A DNA stretch of 64,000 nucleotides from Denitrobaculum tricleocarpae (GTDB taxonomy: Bacteria > Pseudomonadota > Alphaproteobacteria > Kiloniellales > Kiloniellaceae): positions 744,001-808,000 of the forward strand of contig NZ_ML660053.1 in assembly GCF_007004665.1 (NCBI RefSeq), written 5' to 3'. This document shows, one piece after another, positions 1 through 9,134 of this stretch (within the stretch, counting starts at the first letter, position 1; each line of letters starts with the position of its first letter). The translations under genes were made by a program, and so were the position numbers. Below the pieces are notes generated by a model. That model was not told the origin of the DNA and did no database searches. It saw only the letters and a program-made list of their open reading frames with translations.

Positions 1-1
1 G

Positions 2-1942
2 ACGATCGTTGCGATGATCGCGGTGGCCGGTGCCTTTGGATCCTCCAGGGTGATCGTCGAAGAGTCCCAGATCGAAAACTTCCAGCGCGACGAAGCGATT
101 TACATCGCCGATCAGGTCATGAACCGGGTTTTCGACGGCACGAATTACATTGACGTGGTGATCGAGACGCCCAATCGGGAGGATCTCTTCAAGCCCGAGA
201 ACCTGGCCCGGATCGAGCGGTTTCAGCGCGCCGCCGAGAGCCTGGAAGGTGTGCAGGGATCGACGTCTGTGGTCGACTACATCAAGCAGATGCACAAAGC
301 GGTCAACGAGAACCGTCCGGAGTTCTACAGCATCCCGGACGACGACTTCCTGATCGCGCAGCTGTTCCTGCTCTATTCGACCTCGGCCAATCCGACCGAT
401 TTCGAGGAAGAAGTGGACTACGACTATCGGCGCGCCAATGTCCGGCTCAACCTGAACAGCAGTCTCTACCGTGAAAATCGCGAGGTCATCGCAGCGCTGG
501 AAGACACCATCGCGCGGGACTTCACGGACGACGGCATGACCGCCAATCTCTCGGGCCGGGTCTATGTCAATTTCCACTGGCTGAAGACCATCGGCGACAA
601 CCACCTGCGCAGCCTGGGCATTTCGCTGGCCCTGGTCTGGCTGATGGCGTCGCTGGTGTTCCGCTCACCGCTCGCGGGCGCCTTCGCGCTCATTCCCGTC
701 CTGATGTCGCTTCTGCTGATCTACGCCGTCATGGGCTTCAGTGGGATCTGGCTTGGGGTCGGGACCTCGATGTTCGCAGCCATCGCCATCGGCCTGGGGA
801 TCGACTTTTCCATTCACACCATAGATCGCATGAAGGAGCTTGCTATGAAGGGTCAAGGATCGTTCGACACACGTATCGCACCGCTGTTTCCCTCCACCGG
901 CCGCGCGCTGTTTTTCAACTTCGCGGCCATCGGCCTGGGCTTTATGGTCCTGACCACCAGCGAGGTGCCGCCGCTGCTGAGGTTCGGCATCCTGGTCGGC
1001 ATTGCGGTCACGGCCTCCTTCATCGCCAGCATGGCCGTGATGCCCGCCCTGGCGAAGCTGCTCAAGCCGCGCTTTATCTGGCCGGCCGGTGAGGTGGAGG
1101 GTCTGCCCGCAAGCGGCATGAAGCCTTCTGCCGTGAAAGCCGCGTTGGCCATGGCGGCCGTGACCGGTCTGTCTCTGGCGCTGCTCGGCGGTAAAGCAGA
1201 AGCCGCGGAGCTGCCGGACGGTCACGACATTATGCAGAGCGTGGTCGACCGGGACGAGGGGCAGTGGGTCACCCGGACGCTGGTCATGGAGATGACCGAC
1301 CGCAGTGGGACGACCCGGACGCGCGAGACGGCGACCTTCCGGCGCTACTACGGGGACGAGAAACGCACGGTGATGTTCTACAGATCCCCGACCAACGTGA
1401 AGGGGACGGGGTTCCTCACCTATGACTACCCGGAGGCGGACCGGGACGACGACCAGTGGCTCTACCTGCCGGCGCTGCGCAAGGTGCGCCGGATCTCGGC
1501 TTCGGACCGGGGCGATTACTTCCTGGGCACCGATCTGACCTACGAGGATATGAAAAAGGAAAACAAGGTGGCGCTGGAGGACTACAGCTTTCAGACCATC
1601 GGCCAGGAAGAGGTCGAGGGGCACATGACCTATATCGTCGAGGGCACGCCTGTCAGTCCCGAAGTCGCCAAGGAACTGGGTTACGGGAAAGTAATATGGC
1701 GGGTCGATCCTGAGATCTGGATTTCGCGCAAAGCGGAGATGTGGGACGTGAACGGCAATCCGTTGAAGACGCTCCGTTCGCGTGAAATCGAGGCGATCGA
1801 CGGGATCTGGACCGTGCAGGAGATTCACGTCCAGCATCACAAGACGGGGCATCAGACCCTCTTCCGCTTCAGCGACATCGACTATCAAAGTGAAATCAAA
1901 GACAAGGTCTTCAAAACCCGCAATCTGAAGCGGGGGCTGTAA
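2..1942 (+). CDS. RND/MMPL-family exporter fused to LolA-like outer-membrane lipoprotein-sorting domain (5' partial)
   Basis: The gene runs in from the left edge; the frame is open from base 2 with no start codon visible. The first ~365 residues are the C-terminal half of an RND/MMPL-type exporter: a periplasmic loop, then a cluster of membrane helices (about residues 200-360) that includes an AIAIGLGIDFSIH segment typical of the family. After a short linker comes a hydrophobic stretch ending in GGKAEAAE. The rest (about 400-645) matches the LolA-like domain of outer-membrane lipoprotein-sorting proteins (YRSPTNVKGTGFLTYDY, WLYLPALRKVRRI). In most bacteria these are two neighbouring genes; here they share one frame. 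The next gene starts 2 bp downstream and encodes the outer-membrane partner usually found with this pair. The family is implicated in lipid or hydrophobic-compound trafficking; the substrate is unknown. Confidence 0.85.
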   Translation, partial: TIVAMIAVAGAFGSSRVIVEESQIENFQRDEAIYIADQVMNRVFDGTNYIDVVIETPNREDLFKPENLARIERFQRAAESLEGVQGSTSVVDYIKQMHKAVNENRPEFYSIPDDDFLIAQLFLLYSTSANPTDFEEEVDYDYRRANVRLNLNSSLYRENREVIAALEDTIARDFTDDGMTANLSGRVYVNFHWLKTIGDNHLRSLGISLALVWLMASLVFRSPLAGAFALIPVLMSLLLIYAVMGFSGIWLGVGTSMFAAIAIGLGIDFSIHTIDRMKELAMKGQGSFDTRIAPLFPSTGRALFFNFAAIGLGFMVLTTSEVPPLLRFGILVGIAVTASFIASMAVMPALAKLLKPRFIWPAGEVEGLPASGMKPSAVKAALAMAAVTGLSLALLGGKAEAAELPDGHDIMQSVVDRDEGQWVTRTLVMEMTDRSGTTRTRETATFRRYYGDEKRTVMFYRSPTNVKGTGFLTYDYPEADRDDDQWLYLPALRKVRRISASDRGDYFLGTDLTYEDMKKENKVALEDYSFQTIGQEEVEGHMTYIVEGTPVSPEVAKELGYGKVIWRVDPEIWISRKAEMWDVNGNPLKTLRSREIEAIDGIWTVQEIHVQHHKTGHQTLFRFSDIDYQSEIKDKVFKTRNLKRGL

Positions 1943-1944
1943 GG

Positions 1945-3288
1945 GTGTTGCCGGAGCGCCGGTCTCTCTCGCCTTCGGTTGCGGGCCTTATAACGGCTTG
2001 CTGCCTGCTGCCGGAGTTGGCAGCAGCGCAGGGCGTGCTCGACGACACGGAGTTTTCGGCGCTCCTGGAAACCCGCTTTGGCTGGGAAACCGAGCGCGAC
2101 GACCTGCAGTTTGGCGAGGTCATCTTCACACCCGAGGTCAATATGGACCTGGGCGAGCTCCTGCAGCTCAACGGCATCCTGCGGTTTCGCGGTGACAGCG
2201 AAGACAGGCTGGAGCCGGGGCGGCCGGAAGAGGACAACCGGGACGCCCTGTCCCGGCGGGCCTTCATCGGTGATGACGTGGATATCGAGCTGCGCGAACT
2301 CTACCTGGATATCGATCTGGAAGAGGTTTTCATCCGGCTTGGAAAGCAGCAGGTGGTCTGGGGCGAGGCCGATGGCCTCAAGGTGCTGGACGTGATCAAT
2401 CCTCAGTCCTTCCGGGAATTCATTCTGCCGGAATTCGAGGATTCCCGCATTCCGCTCTGGAGTTTTAACAGCGAGATCCCGATCGGTGAGGACAGCCTGC
2501 TTCAGTTGCTCTGGATTCCGGACCAAACCTATGACGATATCCCCGAGGCCGACGCGGCCTTCGCCTTTACCGCGCCGCGTTTGGTGCCCGCGCTGCCCGC
2601 CGGAACGCCGCTGCTGGGCAACGAATTTCGCAGACCCAACTCCTTTGTCGAGGACTCTGATGCCGGCGCACGCTTCACAACCTTCCTGGAGGGCTGGGAG
2701 CTCTCGGCCAATTACTTTTTTCATTATAGCGACCGGCCTGTGGTGCGGCGGAGTGTGGAGCCCGGCGGTATCCGTCTCTCCCAGAGCTATGAGCGGACCC
2801 ACCTGATCGGCGGCAGTTTCAACAATGCCTTCGCGGATTGGGTGTTAAGAGGCGAGGCGGGCTATTCCAGCGATCGCTTTTTCATCACCGAGGAAGCGGA
2901 CGACCGGGACGGGGTCGTGGAATCGGGGGAAGTGAGCTATGTCCTCGGACTCGACTACCAGGGCTTCAGCGATACGCTTCTCAGCGCGCAGCTCTTTCAG
3001 TCACTCATCACGGATTACGACGAGGGAATCGTCCAGGATCAGCTCGAGACCTCCGCGACCTTCCTGCTCGAGCGGAACTTTATGAACGAGACCCTCAAGC
3101 TCAGCCTTCTCGTCATTCAGAGTCTCAACCTGGGAGACGGGGTGGCGCAGGCCGAACTGGATTATCAGTTCACCAGCAACGTCAATCTGACGCTCGGCGC
3201 CGATATCTTTTACGGCGATGAAGACGGCCTCTATGGGCAGTTCCGCAACCGTGATCGCGTGACCTTCGGCGTAACCGTCGGCTTTTGA
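1945..3288 (+). CDS. DUF1302-type outer-membrane beta-barrel protein
   Basis: A 447-aa protein starting at GTG, 2 bp after the exporter stop, so the two are probably translationally coupled. The N-terminus (to about residue 28, ending LAAAQG) is a Sec signal peptide. The body is rich in alternating hydrophobic and acidic strands and ends in VTFGVTVGF, an aromatic C-terminus expected of an outer-membrane barrel recognised by BamA. ELYLDIDLEEVFIRLGKQQVVWGEADG fits DUF1302 proteins, which carry a conserved GKQ.VVWGE-like segment. With the upstream RND-LolA fusion it forms the familiar exporter, periplasmic carrier and outer-membrane barrel trio. I infer a role in moving lipids or hydrophobic substrates across the envelope. 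Confidence 0.78.
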   Translation: MLPERRSLSPSVAGLITACCLLPELAAAQGVLDDTEFSALLETRFGWETERDDLQFGEVIFTPEVNMDLGELLQLNGILRFRGDSEDRLEPGRPEEDNRDALSRRAFIGDDVDIELRELYLDIDLEEVFIRLGKQQVVWGEADGLKVLDVINPQSFREFILPEFEDSRIPLWSFNSEIPIGEDSLLQLLWIPDQTYDDIPEADAAFAFTAPRLVPALPAGTPLLGNEFRRPNSFVEDSDAGARFTTFLEGWELSANYFFHYSDRPVVRRSVEPGGIRLSQSYERTHLIGGSFNNAFADWVLRGEAGYSSDRFFITEEADDRDGVVESGEVSYVLGLDYQGFSDTLLSAQLFQSLITDYDEGIVQDQLETSATFLLERNFMNETLKLSLLVIQSLNLGDGVAQAELDYQFTSNVNLTLGADIFYGDEDGLYGQFRNRDRVTFGVTVGF

Positions 3289-3475
3289 CCGCCCGCAGCT
3301 TGCCCGCGAAAGGGACCAGCGCTTGATCTAGCGCATGGTTGCGCCCGATAGCTCCTCATAAAATATGACAGTTTTATTACAAAATCTTCTTCCGTGATTG
3401 TCGTGCGGTCTCCGGGCGCGCAAAGCGGCGCGCAATCGCGGTTGCCATAATCAAAAAACGCATGGGGAGGGGCGG

Positions 3476-5047
3476 GTGCAGATTACCGAATATCTCAAGA
3501 TCGAAAAGGCAACGAACCTCAGCCGCACCGAGGCCGGCCGCCTGGGTAGCGCGGTCATCTTTATCGTTGTCGTGATGATCTATACCGGTGCGGCGTTCGC
3601 ACATATCGAGCAGTCCTACCTGTTGATCGCGGCGGCTGTCATCGGTGCCTACATGGCCTTGAACATCGGCGCGAACGATGTCGCCAATAATGTCGGTCCG
3701 GCGGTGGGCTCTTTTGCGCTCAGCCTGACGGGAGCGATCGTAATTGCCGCCATATTCGAGGCCGCCGGCGCCATCATTGCGGGCGGCGATGTAGTCTCGA
3801 CCGTCAAGAAGGGGATTATCGACCCCGCCGACATCGACAACCCCAATGTCTTCGTTTGGGTCATGATGGGCGCGCTTCTGGGCGCGGCCATCTGGCTGAA
3901 CGCAGCGACCTGGCTGGGTGCCCCGGTCTCCACCACACATTCGATTGTGGGGGGCGTCATGGGGGCGGGCATCGCGGCGGCCGGCTGGGAAATCGTAAAC
4001 TGGGACTCCATGGCCAAAATCGCCCTGAGTTGGGTGGTCTCTCCGGTGACCGGCGGGCTGATCGCCGCCGCCTTTCTCTTTACCCTGAAGAAACTGGTTC
4101 TCTTCAAAGATGACCCGATCGCCGCGGCGGAACGCGTCGTTCCGGTCATGATTTCCATCATGGCCTGGGCCTTCACGACCTATATCGCGTTGAAGGGTCT
4201 TTCAAAGGTCATCAAGGTTTCCTTTCCCTCCGCAGTGATCGCGGGGCTTCTTGTGGCCGTCATCATCTGGCTCATCGTTGCGCCGATGGTCAGGCGCAAC
4301 GCCCAGCATCTCAGCCCTGACCGCGATGGCGTCAACCGCCTCTTTACGATCCCGCTGATCTGTTCCGCTGCCTTGCTGAGTTTCGCCCATGGTGCGAACG
4401 ATGTTGCAAATGCGGTCGGGCCGCTGGCGGGTGTGGTCGATGTCCTGACCGCGGGCGAGGGAGGCGGAAAGGTCGCGATCCCGCTCTGGGTCATGGTGAT
4501 CGGCGCACTGGGCATTTCGATCGGCCTGGCGCTCTTTGGTCCGAAACTGATCCGGACCGTGGGATCCGAGATCACGGAACTGGACCGGGCGCGCGCCTTT
4601 TGTATCGCGTTGGCCGCCGCAATCACCGTGATTATTGCCAGTCAACTCGGCATGCCGATCAGCTCCACCCATGTGGCGCTGGGCGCCGTCTTCGGTGTCG
4701 GTTTCCTGCGTGAATTCCTGGAACAGCGCATGAGCCGCGTGGTCGAGAACGTGCTCGCGCGCCATCAAGGGCAACCGGACTTCGCTCAGGCGGAGGAGGT
4801 GCTGCGGACCTTCCAGAATGCGCCCCCGGAGGACAAGAAGCGCCTGCTGAGCGAGTTGAAGAAAATGGGGCCGGAGGCGGTCATCTCTGCAGCCCAGCGC
4901 AAGGAACTGCGCCAGGCCCTCAAAAGACAACTGGTAAAACGTTCGTCACTTCTGAAGATCGTCTCGGCCTGGATTATCACGGTGCCGGTTTCCGCCTGTT
5001 TGGCGGCGCTTTTCTACTTCGCGCTAAGGGGTATGATGTTGCCGTGA
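3476..5047 (+). CDS. pit: PiT-family inorganic phosphate transporter
   Basis: A 523-aa inner-membrane transporter. The two inverted halves each carry the PiT signature: GANDVANNVGPAVGS near residue 60 and GANDVANAVGPLAGV near residue 307. About 10-12 hydrophobic helices are visible, with a charged cytoplasmic stretch (about residues 425-490) before the last helix. The frame is open further upstream to a TTG at 3398, but the GTG at 3476 has a strong purine-rich ribosome binding site (GGGGAGG at 3464-3470) and gives an N-terminus of normal length. PiT proteins import phosphate as metal-phosphate with protons or Na+. The Na/Pi-PhoU gene follows after 7 bp, so the two are probably co-transcribed. 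Confidence 0.92.
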   Translation: MQITEYLKIEKATNLSRTEAGRLGSAVIFIVVVMIYTGAAFAHIEQSYLLIAAAVIGAYMALNIGANDVANNVGPAVGSFALSLTGAIVIAAIFEAAGAIIAGGDVVSTVKKGIIDPADIDNPNVFVWVMMGALLGAAIWLNAATWLGAPVSTTHSIVGGVMGAGIAAAGWEIVNWDSMAKIALSWVVSPVTGGLIAAAFLFTLKKLVLFKDDPIAAAERVVPVMISIMAWAFTTYIALKGLSKVIKVSFPSAVIAGLLVAVIIWLIVAPMVRRNAQHLSPDRDGVNRLFTIPLICSAALLSFAHGANDVANAVGPLAGVVDVLTAGEGGGKVAIPLWVMVIGALGISIGLALFGPKLIRTVGSEITELDRARAFCIALAAAITVIIASQLGMPISSTHVALGAVFGVGFLREFLEQRMSRVVENVLARHQGQPDFAQAEEVLRTFQNAPPEDKKRLLSELKKMGPEAVISAAQRKELRQALKRQLVKRSSLLKIVSAWIITVPVSACLAALFYFALRGMMLP

Positions 5048-5054
5048 GGCCTGC

Positions 5055-6857
5055 ATGAACACGATCGCCAAGAAGCTGCTTCTGCCGGTCATCATCATCG
5101 TGATGCTGTCCGGCTTCTGGTTCAGTCCCGAGTTCCAGGAGATTGCCGCAGGCGTGGCCATTTTCCTGATCGGCATGCTGATGCTGGAAGACGGTTTCCG
5201 TCTTTTCAGCGGTGGATTTCTTGAGCGGATTCTGGAACGCGCCACAAGGTCGGTAACGCGTTCGCTGCTGTTCGGAATTTTTTCGACAACGGTGATGCAG
5301 TCGAGCTCTTTGGTCTCGGTGATCACCATCTCTTTCCTGAGTGCCGGCTTGATCTCCCTTCTTGCCGGGGTCGGGATCATCTTCGGTGCCAATCTGGGAA
5401 CGACGACCGGCGCCTGGCTGGTCGCCGGTTTCGGTATGAAGGTCAATATCGCCGCCTATGCGATGCCACTGCTGGCCGTCGGTGTCGTCCTGGTTTTCCA
5501 AAGCTCGAAATACCTGCGCGGCTTCGGATATGTCCTGGCCGGTCTGGGATTCCTGTTCCTCGGAATCCATCATATGAAGGAAGGCTTCGAGACCTTCAGA
5601 AGCGCGTTCGACCTGACGCGGCTCGCCCTGACCGGCGTTCTGGGTCTGATGGTTTATACCCTGTTTGGCACGCTGGCGACCGTGGTGATGCAATCCAGCC
5701 ACGCCACCATGGTCTTGATCATCACCGCGCTCGCCGCCAATCAGATCAGTTACGAAAACGCGTTGGCGCTGGCCATCGGGGCGAATATCGGCACCACCAT
5801 CACCGCGATCCTGGGGTCACTCACGGCTAATTATCAGGGTAAGCGGCTGGCGCTGGCACATCTTGTATTTAATCTGGTGACTGCCGCCGTCGCTCTGGGA
5901 TTTATCAGTCCGCTGCGTGAGGCTGTCGAGTTTACCAGCGGCATACTTGGCATCGCCGAGGATGATTTTGCGCTAAAGCTCGCCGTCTTCCACAGCCTCT
6001 TCAACAGCCTGGGTATCATTCTGATGCTGCCCTTGCTCGGCCGTCTGATCCTGATGGTTGAACGGGTCATCAAGGCACCGGCATCGGATCTCAGCCAGCC
6101 GAGATATCTGACGGAGGCGGTCGATGAATTCCCGGCCACTATCGAAATCGCGATGCAAAAAGAGGTGAAACACCTCTACGACAACGCGGTCGAGCTGATT
6201 ACGCATGGACTGAACCTGCATAGGCACGAGCTCTTTGCCGCCAAGGATATCGAAGCCCTTGTGGCAAAAAGCCGAAAGCAGGTGGAATTCGATATCGATC
6301 AGCGCTACGAATGGCGGATTAAGACGCTTTACTCGGCCATCCTGGACTTCGCCACCCGGGCGAGCAGCAAGGCACTGCCGCAGGAGCTGGTCGCGCGGGT
6401 CTATCAGCTGCGCGACGTGGCCGAGCGGACCGTCCGTGCGGTCAAGGCCGTCAAACATCTGCGGCGCAATACCACGCATTATACCATTCGTCCGCAGGGG
6501 GCGATCACCGATCTCTACGACGGCCTGAGAACCGATATTGCGCGGATACTGGTCGAGGTCGAACGGCTGGAGCGCGCGGCGCCGGAGAGCCGAAGCCGCC
6601 TGTGGCTGGATGACGAGCTTCAGCATGTGGAGATCACCTACAATCAGACCTCCGCACGTATCGAGAGCCTGATTCGCGGCGATCAGATCAGCGCAAAGGT
6701 CGCGACCTCCTTTCTGAACGATTCCAACTACGCCTATGACGCTATGCGCGAACTGATCGAAGCGGCCCGCGGCTTTTACGTGGAACGGGACAGCGCGTTG
6801 GCCGAGGTGGAACAGATACTGGCGATTGATGACGACGATACCGACAGGGTGGCCTGA
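5055..6857 (+). CDS. Na/Pi cotransporter family protein with C-terminal PhoU-like domain
   Basis: A 600-aa protein. Residues ~15-340 carry two Na_Pi_cotrans repeats with the diagnostic glutamine-serine motifs (TTVMQSSSLVSV near residue 77 and ATVVMQSSHATMV near residue 212) and paired GANLGTT / GANIGTT segments. Residues ~350-590 are helical and charged, and resemble a PhoU domain that would sit in the cytoplasm. GAGG lies just before the ATG. The bacterial NptA/YjbB family moves phosphate, in some members outward. The PhoU domain suggests the transporter is gated by, or reports on, phosphate status. It follows pit in a likely operon. Confidence 0.88.
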   Translation: MNTIAKKLLLPVIIIVMLSGFWFSPEFQEIAAGVAIFLIGMLMLEDGFRLFSGGFLERILERATRSVTRSLLFGIFSTTVMQSSSLVSVITISFLSAGLISLLAGVGIIFGANLGTTTGAWLVAGFGMKVNIAAYAMPLLAVGVVLVFQSSKYLRGFGYVLAGLGFLFLGIHHMKEGFETFRSAFDLTRLALTGVLGLMVYTLFGTLATVVMQSSHATMVLIITALAANQISYENALALAIGANIGTTITAILGSLTANYQGKRLALAHLVFNLVTAAVALGFISPLREAVEFTSGILGIAEDDFALKLAVFHSLFNSLGIILMLPLLGRLILMVERVIKAPASDLSQPRYLTEAVDEFPATIEIAMQKEVKHLYDNAVELITHGLNLHRHELFAAKDIEALVAKSRKQVEFDIDQRYEWRIKTLYSAILDFATRASSKALPQELVARVYQLRDVAERTVRAVKAVKHLRRNTTHYTIRPQGAITDLYDGLRTDIARILVEVERLERAAPESRSRLWLDDELQHVEITYNQTSARIESLIRGDQISAKVATSFLNDSNYAYDAMRELIEAARGFYVERDSALAEVEQILAIDDDDTDRVA

Positions 6858-6964
6858 TCGCGGCCTGTAATACCCCTGTCATAATTCGAGGGCATTCTGT
6901 TCGCTCTACTCCGCCAAGCGACGAGAGGAGCGATCGAGCCTTGCTTCAAGAAGGATGTCAAACG

Positions 6965-7213
6965 ATGGCGTTGAGTAAGACAGTTGAAAAACTGGATAAG
7001 TATTACGGCCGGCTAAAAAGCGGCAGCGCCAAAAAGATCAAGCCCGCCCATGTCGAAAAGATGATCGACAAGCTCAAAGCGCGTGAGCGGGACTTGAAAG
7101 ACGAGATTTCAACGACTGAGAAGGAGTCGAAGAGAGAGCGTCTGGAGAGAAAATTACTCAAAACCCGGGATCTGACGGCGAAGGCCAAGTGGCTTTTGAA
7201 AGAGATCGGCTGA
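6965..7213 (+). CDS. Small highly charged coiled-coil protein, unknown function
   Basis: An 82-aa protein starting at ATG 6965, with AAGGA about 10 bases upstream; an earlier in-frame TTG at 6941 is less likely. Lysine, arginine and glutamate make up about half the residues in a nearly continuous heptad-like pattern, predicting one long helix or coiled coil. There is no signal peptide or membrane segment. It lies 107 bp after the Na/Pi-PhoU gene on the same strand, so it may belong to the phosphate operon, but the gap is large enough for its own promoter. I do not recognise the family. Confidence 0.6.
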   Translation: MALSKTVEKLDKYYGRLKSGSAKKIKPAHVEKMIDKLKARERDLKDEISTTEKESKRERLERKLLKTRDLTAKAKWLLKEIG

Positions 7214-7222
7214 GTTCTCTAT

Positions 7223-8143
7223 CTAGCGCGCTGTATTCGCCCGATAACTTAAAAGGCCTGCCCCCGCGATCATTCCCATCCCGACCAGAGTGGAAAGCTC
7301 CGGCCGTTCCGAAAAAAGCAGAATGCCGAAGAGAGTGGCGAAAATCAGGTAGCTGTAGTCGAAACTCGCGATGACCGCGGGCGGCGCCACCCTGTACGCG
7401 GCGGCCAGGCCGAGGCCGATTCCAACCATCAGCGCTGCGAGCACGAAGATCAGAATCCAGCCCTGCGCACCCAGCGATGACAGGTAATGCGACAGGAAAG
7501 GTCCGCCGCTCAGATCGCTTTGCCGGTAGTCGAGCGCGGTGATGATGATCCCGGCCGCGAGCAGGCAAAGGTTCAAGGCCAGCGCCATTGAGAGGGGCGA
7601 CGTCTTCTGGCAATTGGCGCGGGTCAGGACTGCCGCAACGGCGTAGCAAAATCCGGACAGGACCGGTATCAAGACCAGGGGGGCAAACGCTGTTGATCCG
7701 GGCTTCAGGAGCACCAGAACGCCGAGAAACCCGAATACGACGGCGCCCCAGCCGGCTCGCGAGACCGGTTCCTTCAAGAAGATCGCGGAAAGCAGAACGA
7801 TGAACAGCGGGCCCGTGTAAAAGGCTGCTGCAAGCGTTGCTAAGGGCATTAGGGAGATGACCGAATAGAGCAAGACGTACATCAGGGTCAGAAACAGGGC
7901 GCGTGCGAGCGGCCAGAGCAAAACCGCGTCGCGCCACTGACCCTGCCAACTCCCCCGTGCAATGACATGCAAAGCCATGAGCACCAGAGCCGAGCGCAGT
8001 AAAAACACCTGACCAAGATTGAGATCGGTCGTGCTGTACTTGATGAGCGCGTCCTGACTGGCCATCAAAAAGACCGCGCCCAGGATCAAGAGGCTTCCCG
8101 TCCTGGTGTCGGTCGGTTTTTGAGATGGATCCGGCAATGACAT
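7223..8143 (-). CDS. DMT-superfamily (EamA) transporter
   Basis: A 306-aa integral membrane protein with ten predicted helices in two EamA repeats (about residues 15-140 and 155-295). The second repeat has the usual conserved proline and glycine pattern (AAYRVAPPAVIASFDYSYLIFATLFGILLF). The frame extends upstream to a TTG at 8179, but the ATG at 8143 gives the normal short cytoplasmic N-terminus. EamA proteins export metabolites or amino-acid-like solutes; the substrate cannot be read from sequence. It is divergent from the LysR gene at 8238, across a short AT-rich region with palindromes, so it is probably the regulator's target. Confidence 0.85.
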   Translation of the reverse strand: MSLPDPSQKPTDTRTGSLLILGAVFLMASQDALIKYSTTDLNLGQVFLLRSALVLMALHVIARGSWQGQWRDAVLLWPLARALFLTLMYVLLYSVISLMPLATLAAAFYTGPLFIVLLSAIFLKEPVSRAGWGAVVFGFLGVLVLLKPGSTAFAPLVLIPVLSGFCYAVAAVLTRANCQKTSPLSMALALNLCLLAAGIIITALDYRQSDLSGGPFLSHYLSSLGAQGWILIFVLAALMVGIGLGLAAAYRVAPPAVIASFDYSYLIFATLFGILLFSERPELSTLVGMGMIAGAGLLSYRANTAR

Positions 8144-8216
8144 AGAGGCGTTCCCGCAGAATGGCACCAGTCTATGCAAGGGTTTATTTTTTATGTATAC
8201 AAAATATATGAAATAT

Positions 8217-8232
8217 ATTTTTCATGAAAAAT
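8217..8232. promoter_or_regulatory. Perfect 16-bp palindrome between DMT exporter and LysR gene
   Basis: ATTTTTCATGAAAAAT is a perfect palindrome ending 5 bases before the LysR ATG. It lies in a markedly AT-rich stretch (about 8185-8235) in an otherwise GC-rich window. It contains the T-N11-A core expected of LysR-type boxes. Its position over the ribosome binding site region fits autorepression. A second looser AT-rich dyad (AAATATA/TATATTT) sits just upstream at about 8202-8220. Confidence 0.5.
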
Positions 8233-8237
8233 GAATA

Positions 8238-9134
8238 ATGCTAAGTCACCTGAAAGGCATTGAGGTCTTCCTGGCCGTTGCCAAACACGGCTCCTTCAGC
8301 GCCGCCGCGCGGGCGATGGGCGTCGGGGTTCCGGCGATCAGCCAACGCCTCAAAGTGCTTGAGCGAGATCTGGGTGTGTCTCTTCTGACCCGGACCACAC
8401 GGGCGCTGGATCTGACGCCGGCCGGACGGGTGTTGCTGAGCGGAGCGGGGCCGGCGCTTGAACAGGTTCAGGCTACAATCGAGAGCGCTCGCAGCGCGGG
8501 CAAAGCCAAGAGCGGAACCCTGCGGCTGACCATCCCCTGGAGTGCCTACAAGATTCTGGTCGCGCCGGTGCTGGCGGATTTTCAGGCGGCCTACCCGGAT
8601 ATCCGTCTCGAAATGTCGTTTGACGAAGCATTGGTCGATATTGTCCGCGAGGGGTATCACGCCGGTTTCAGGCTGGGAGACCGTTTGGCTGACGGGATGA
8701 TCGCAACGCGTCTGACCGGGCCTCTCGTGGCGGCCTATACCGCGTCGCCGGACTATTTTAACGAACACGGCCGGCCAGCGCATCCGAAGGATCTCTTATC
8801 TCATCGTTGTATCTGTTATCGCTTCGTGAGCGCCAACCGGATTGCCGATTGGCCGTTCCTGATCGATGGACATGAAACCACAATGAGCCCGCCCGCGCGC
8901 CTCGTCTTCGACAGCTTTCGTTCTGTCGTCGGGGGCGCGCTGGAAGGGCACGGCATCGGCTGGTCACTACGGGCCGTCGTCGAGGACGCTTTGGCGGACG
9001 GCAGGTTGGAGTCCGTGCTGGAGCCCTTCGCGGCGATGCACCCGCCATTTTATGTGTTCTATCCGGAAGAAAACCGTCAGTTGGAACCTCTGCGTCTTTT
9101 CATCGCGTTTCTAAAACAGCGGCGAGCCAGCTGA
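8238..9134 (+). CDS. LysR-family transcriptional regulator
   Basis: A 298-aa regulator. The N-terminal winged helix is clear (MLSHLKGIEVFLAVAKHGSF, then SAAARAMGVGVPAISQRLKVLERDLGVSLL, about residues 1-60). A periplasmic-binding-protein-like effector domain follows (about 90-295), with FRLGDRLADGMIATRL in the position typical of the CrgA-like subgroup. It is divergent from the EamA exporter and probably controls it in response to an exported metabolite. The 3' end overlaps the convergent small gene at 9100 by 35 bp. Confidence 0.88.
   Translation: MLSHLKGIEVFLAVAKHGSFSAAARAMGVGVPAISQRLKVLERDLGVSLLTRTTRALDLTPAGRVLLSGAGPALEQVQATIESARSAGKAKSGTLRLTIPWSAYKILVAPVLADFQAAYPDIRLEMSFDEALVDIVREGYHAGFRLGDRLADGMIATRLTGPLVAAYTASPDYFNEHGRPAHPKDLLSHRCICYRFVSANRIADWPFLIDGHETTMSPPARLVFDSFRSVVGGALEGHGIGWSLRAVVEDALADGRLESVLEPFAAMHPPFYVFYPEENRQLEPLRLFIAFLKQRRAS

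Noticed and set aside
3365-3371. PhoB-box-like half-site (CTGTCAT on the minus strand) before the PiT gene
   Set aside because: Only one heptamer matches; the second direct repeat at the required spacing is absent.
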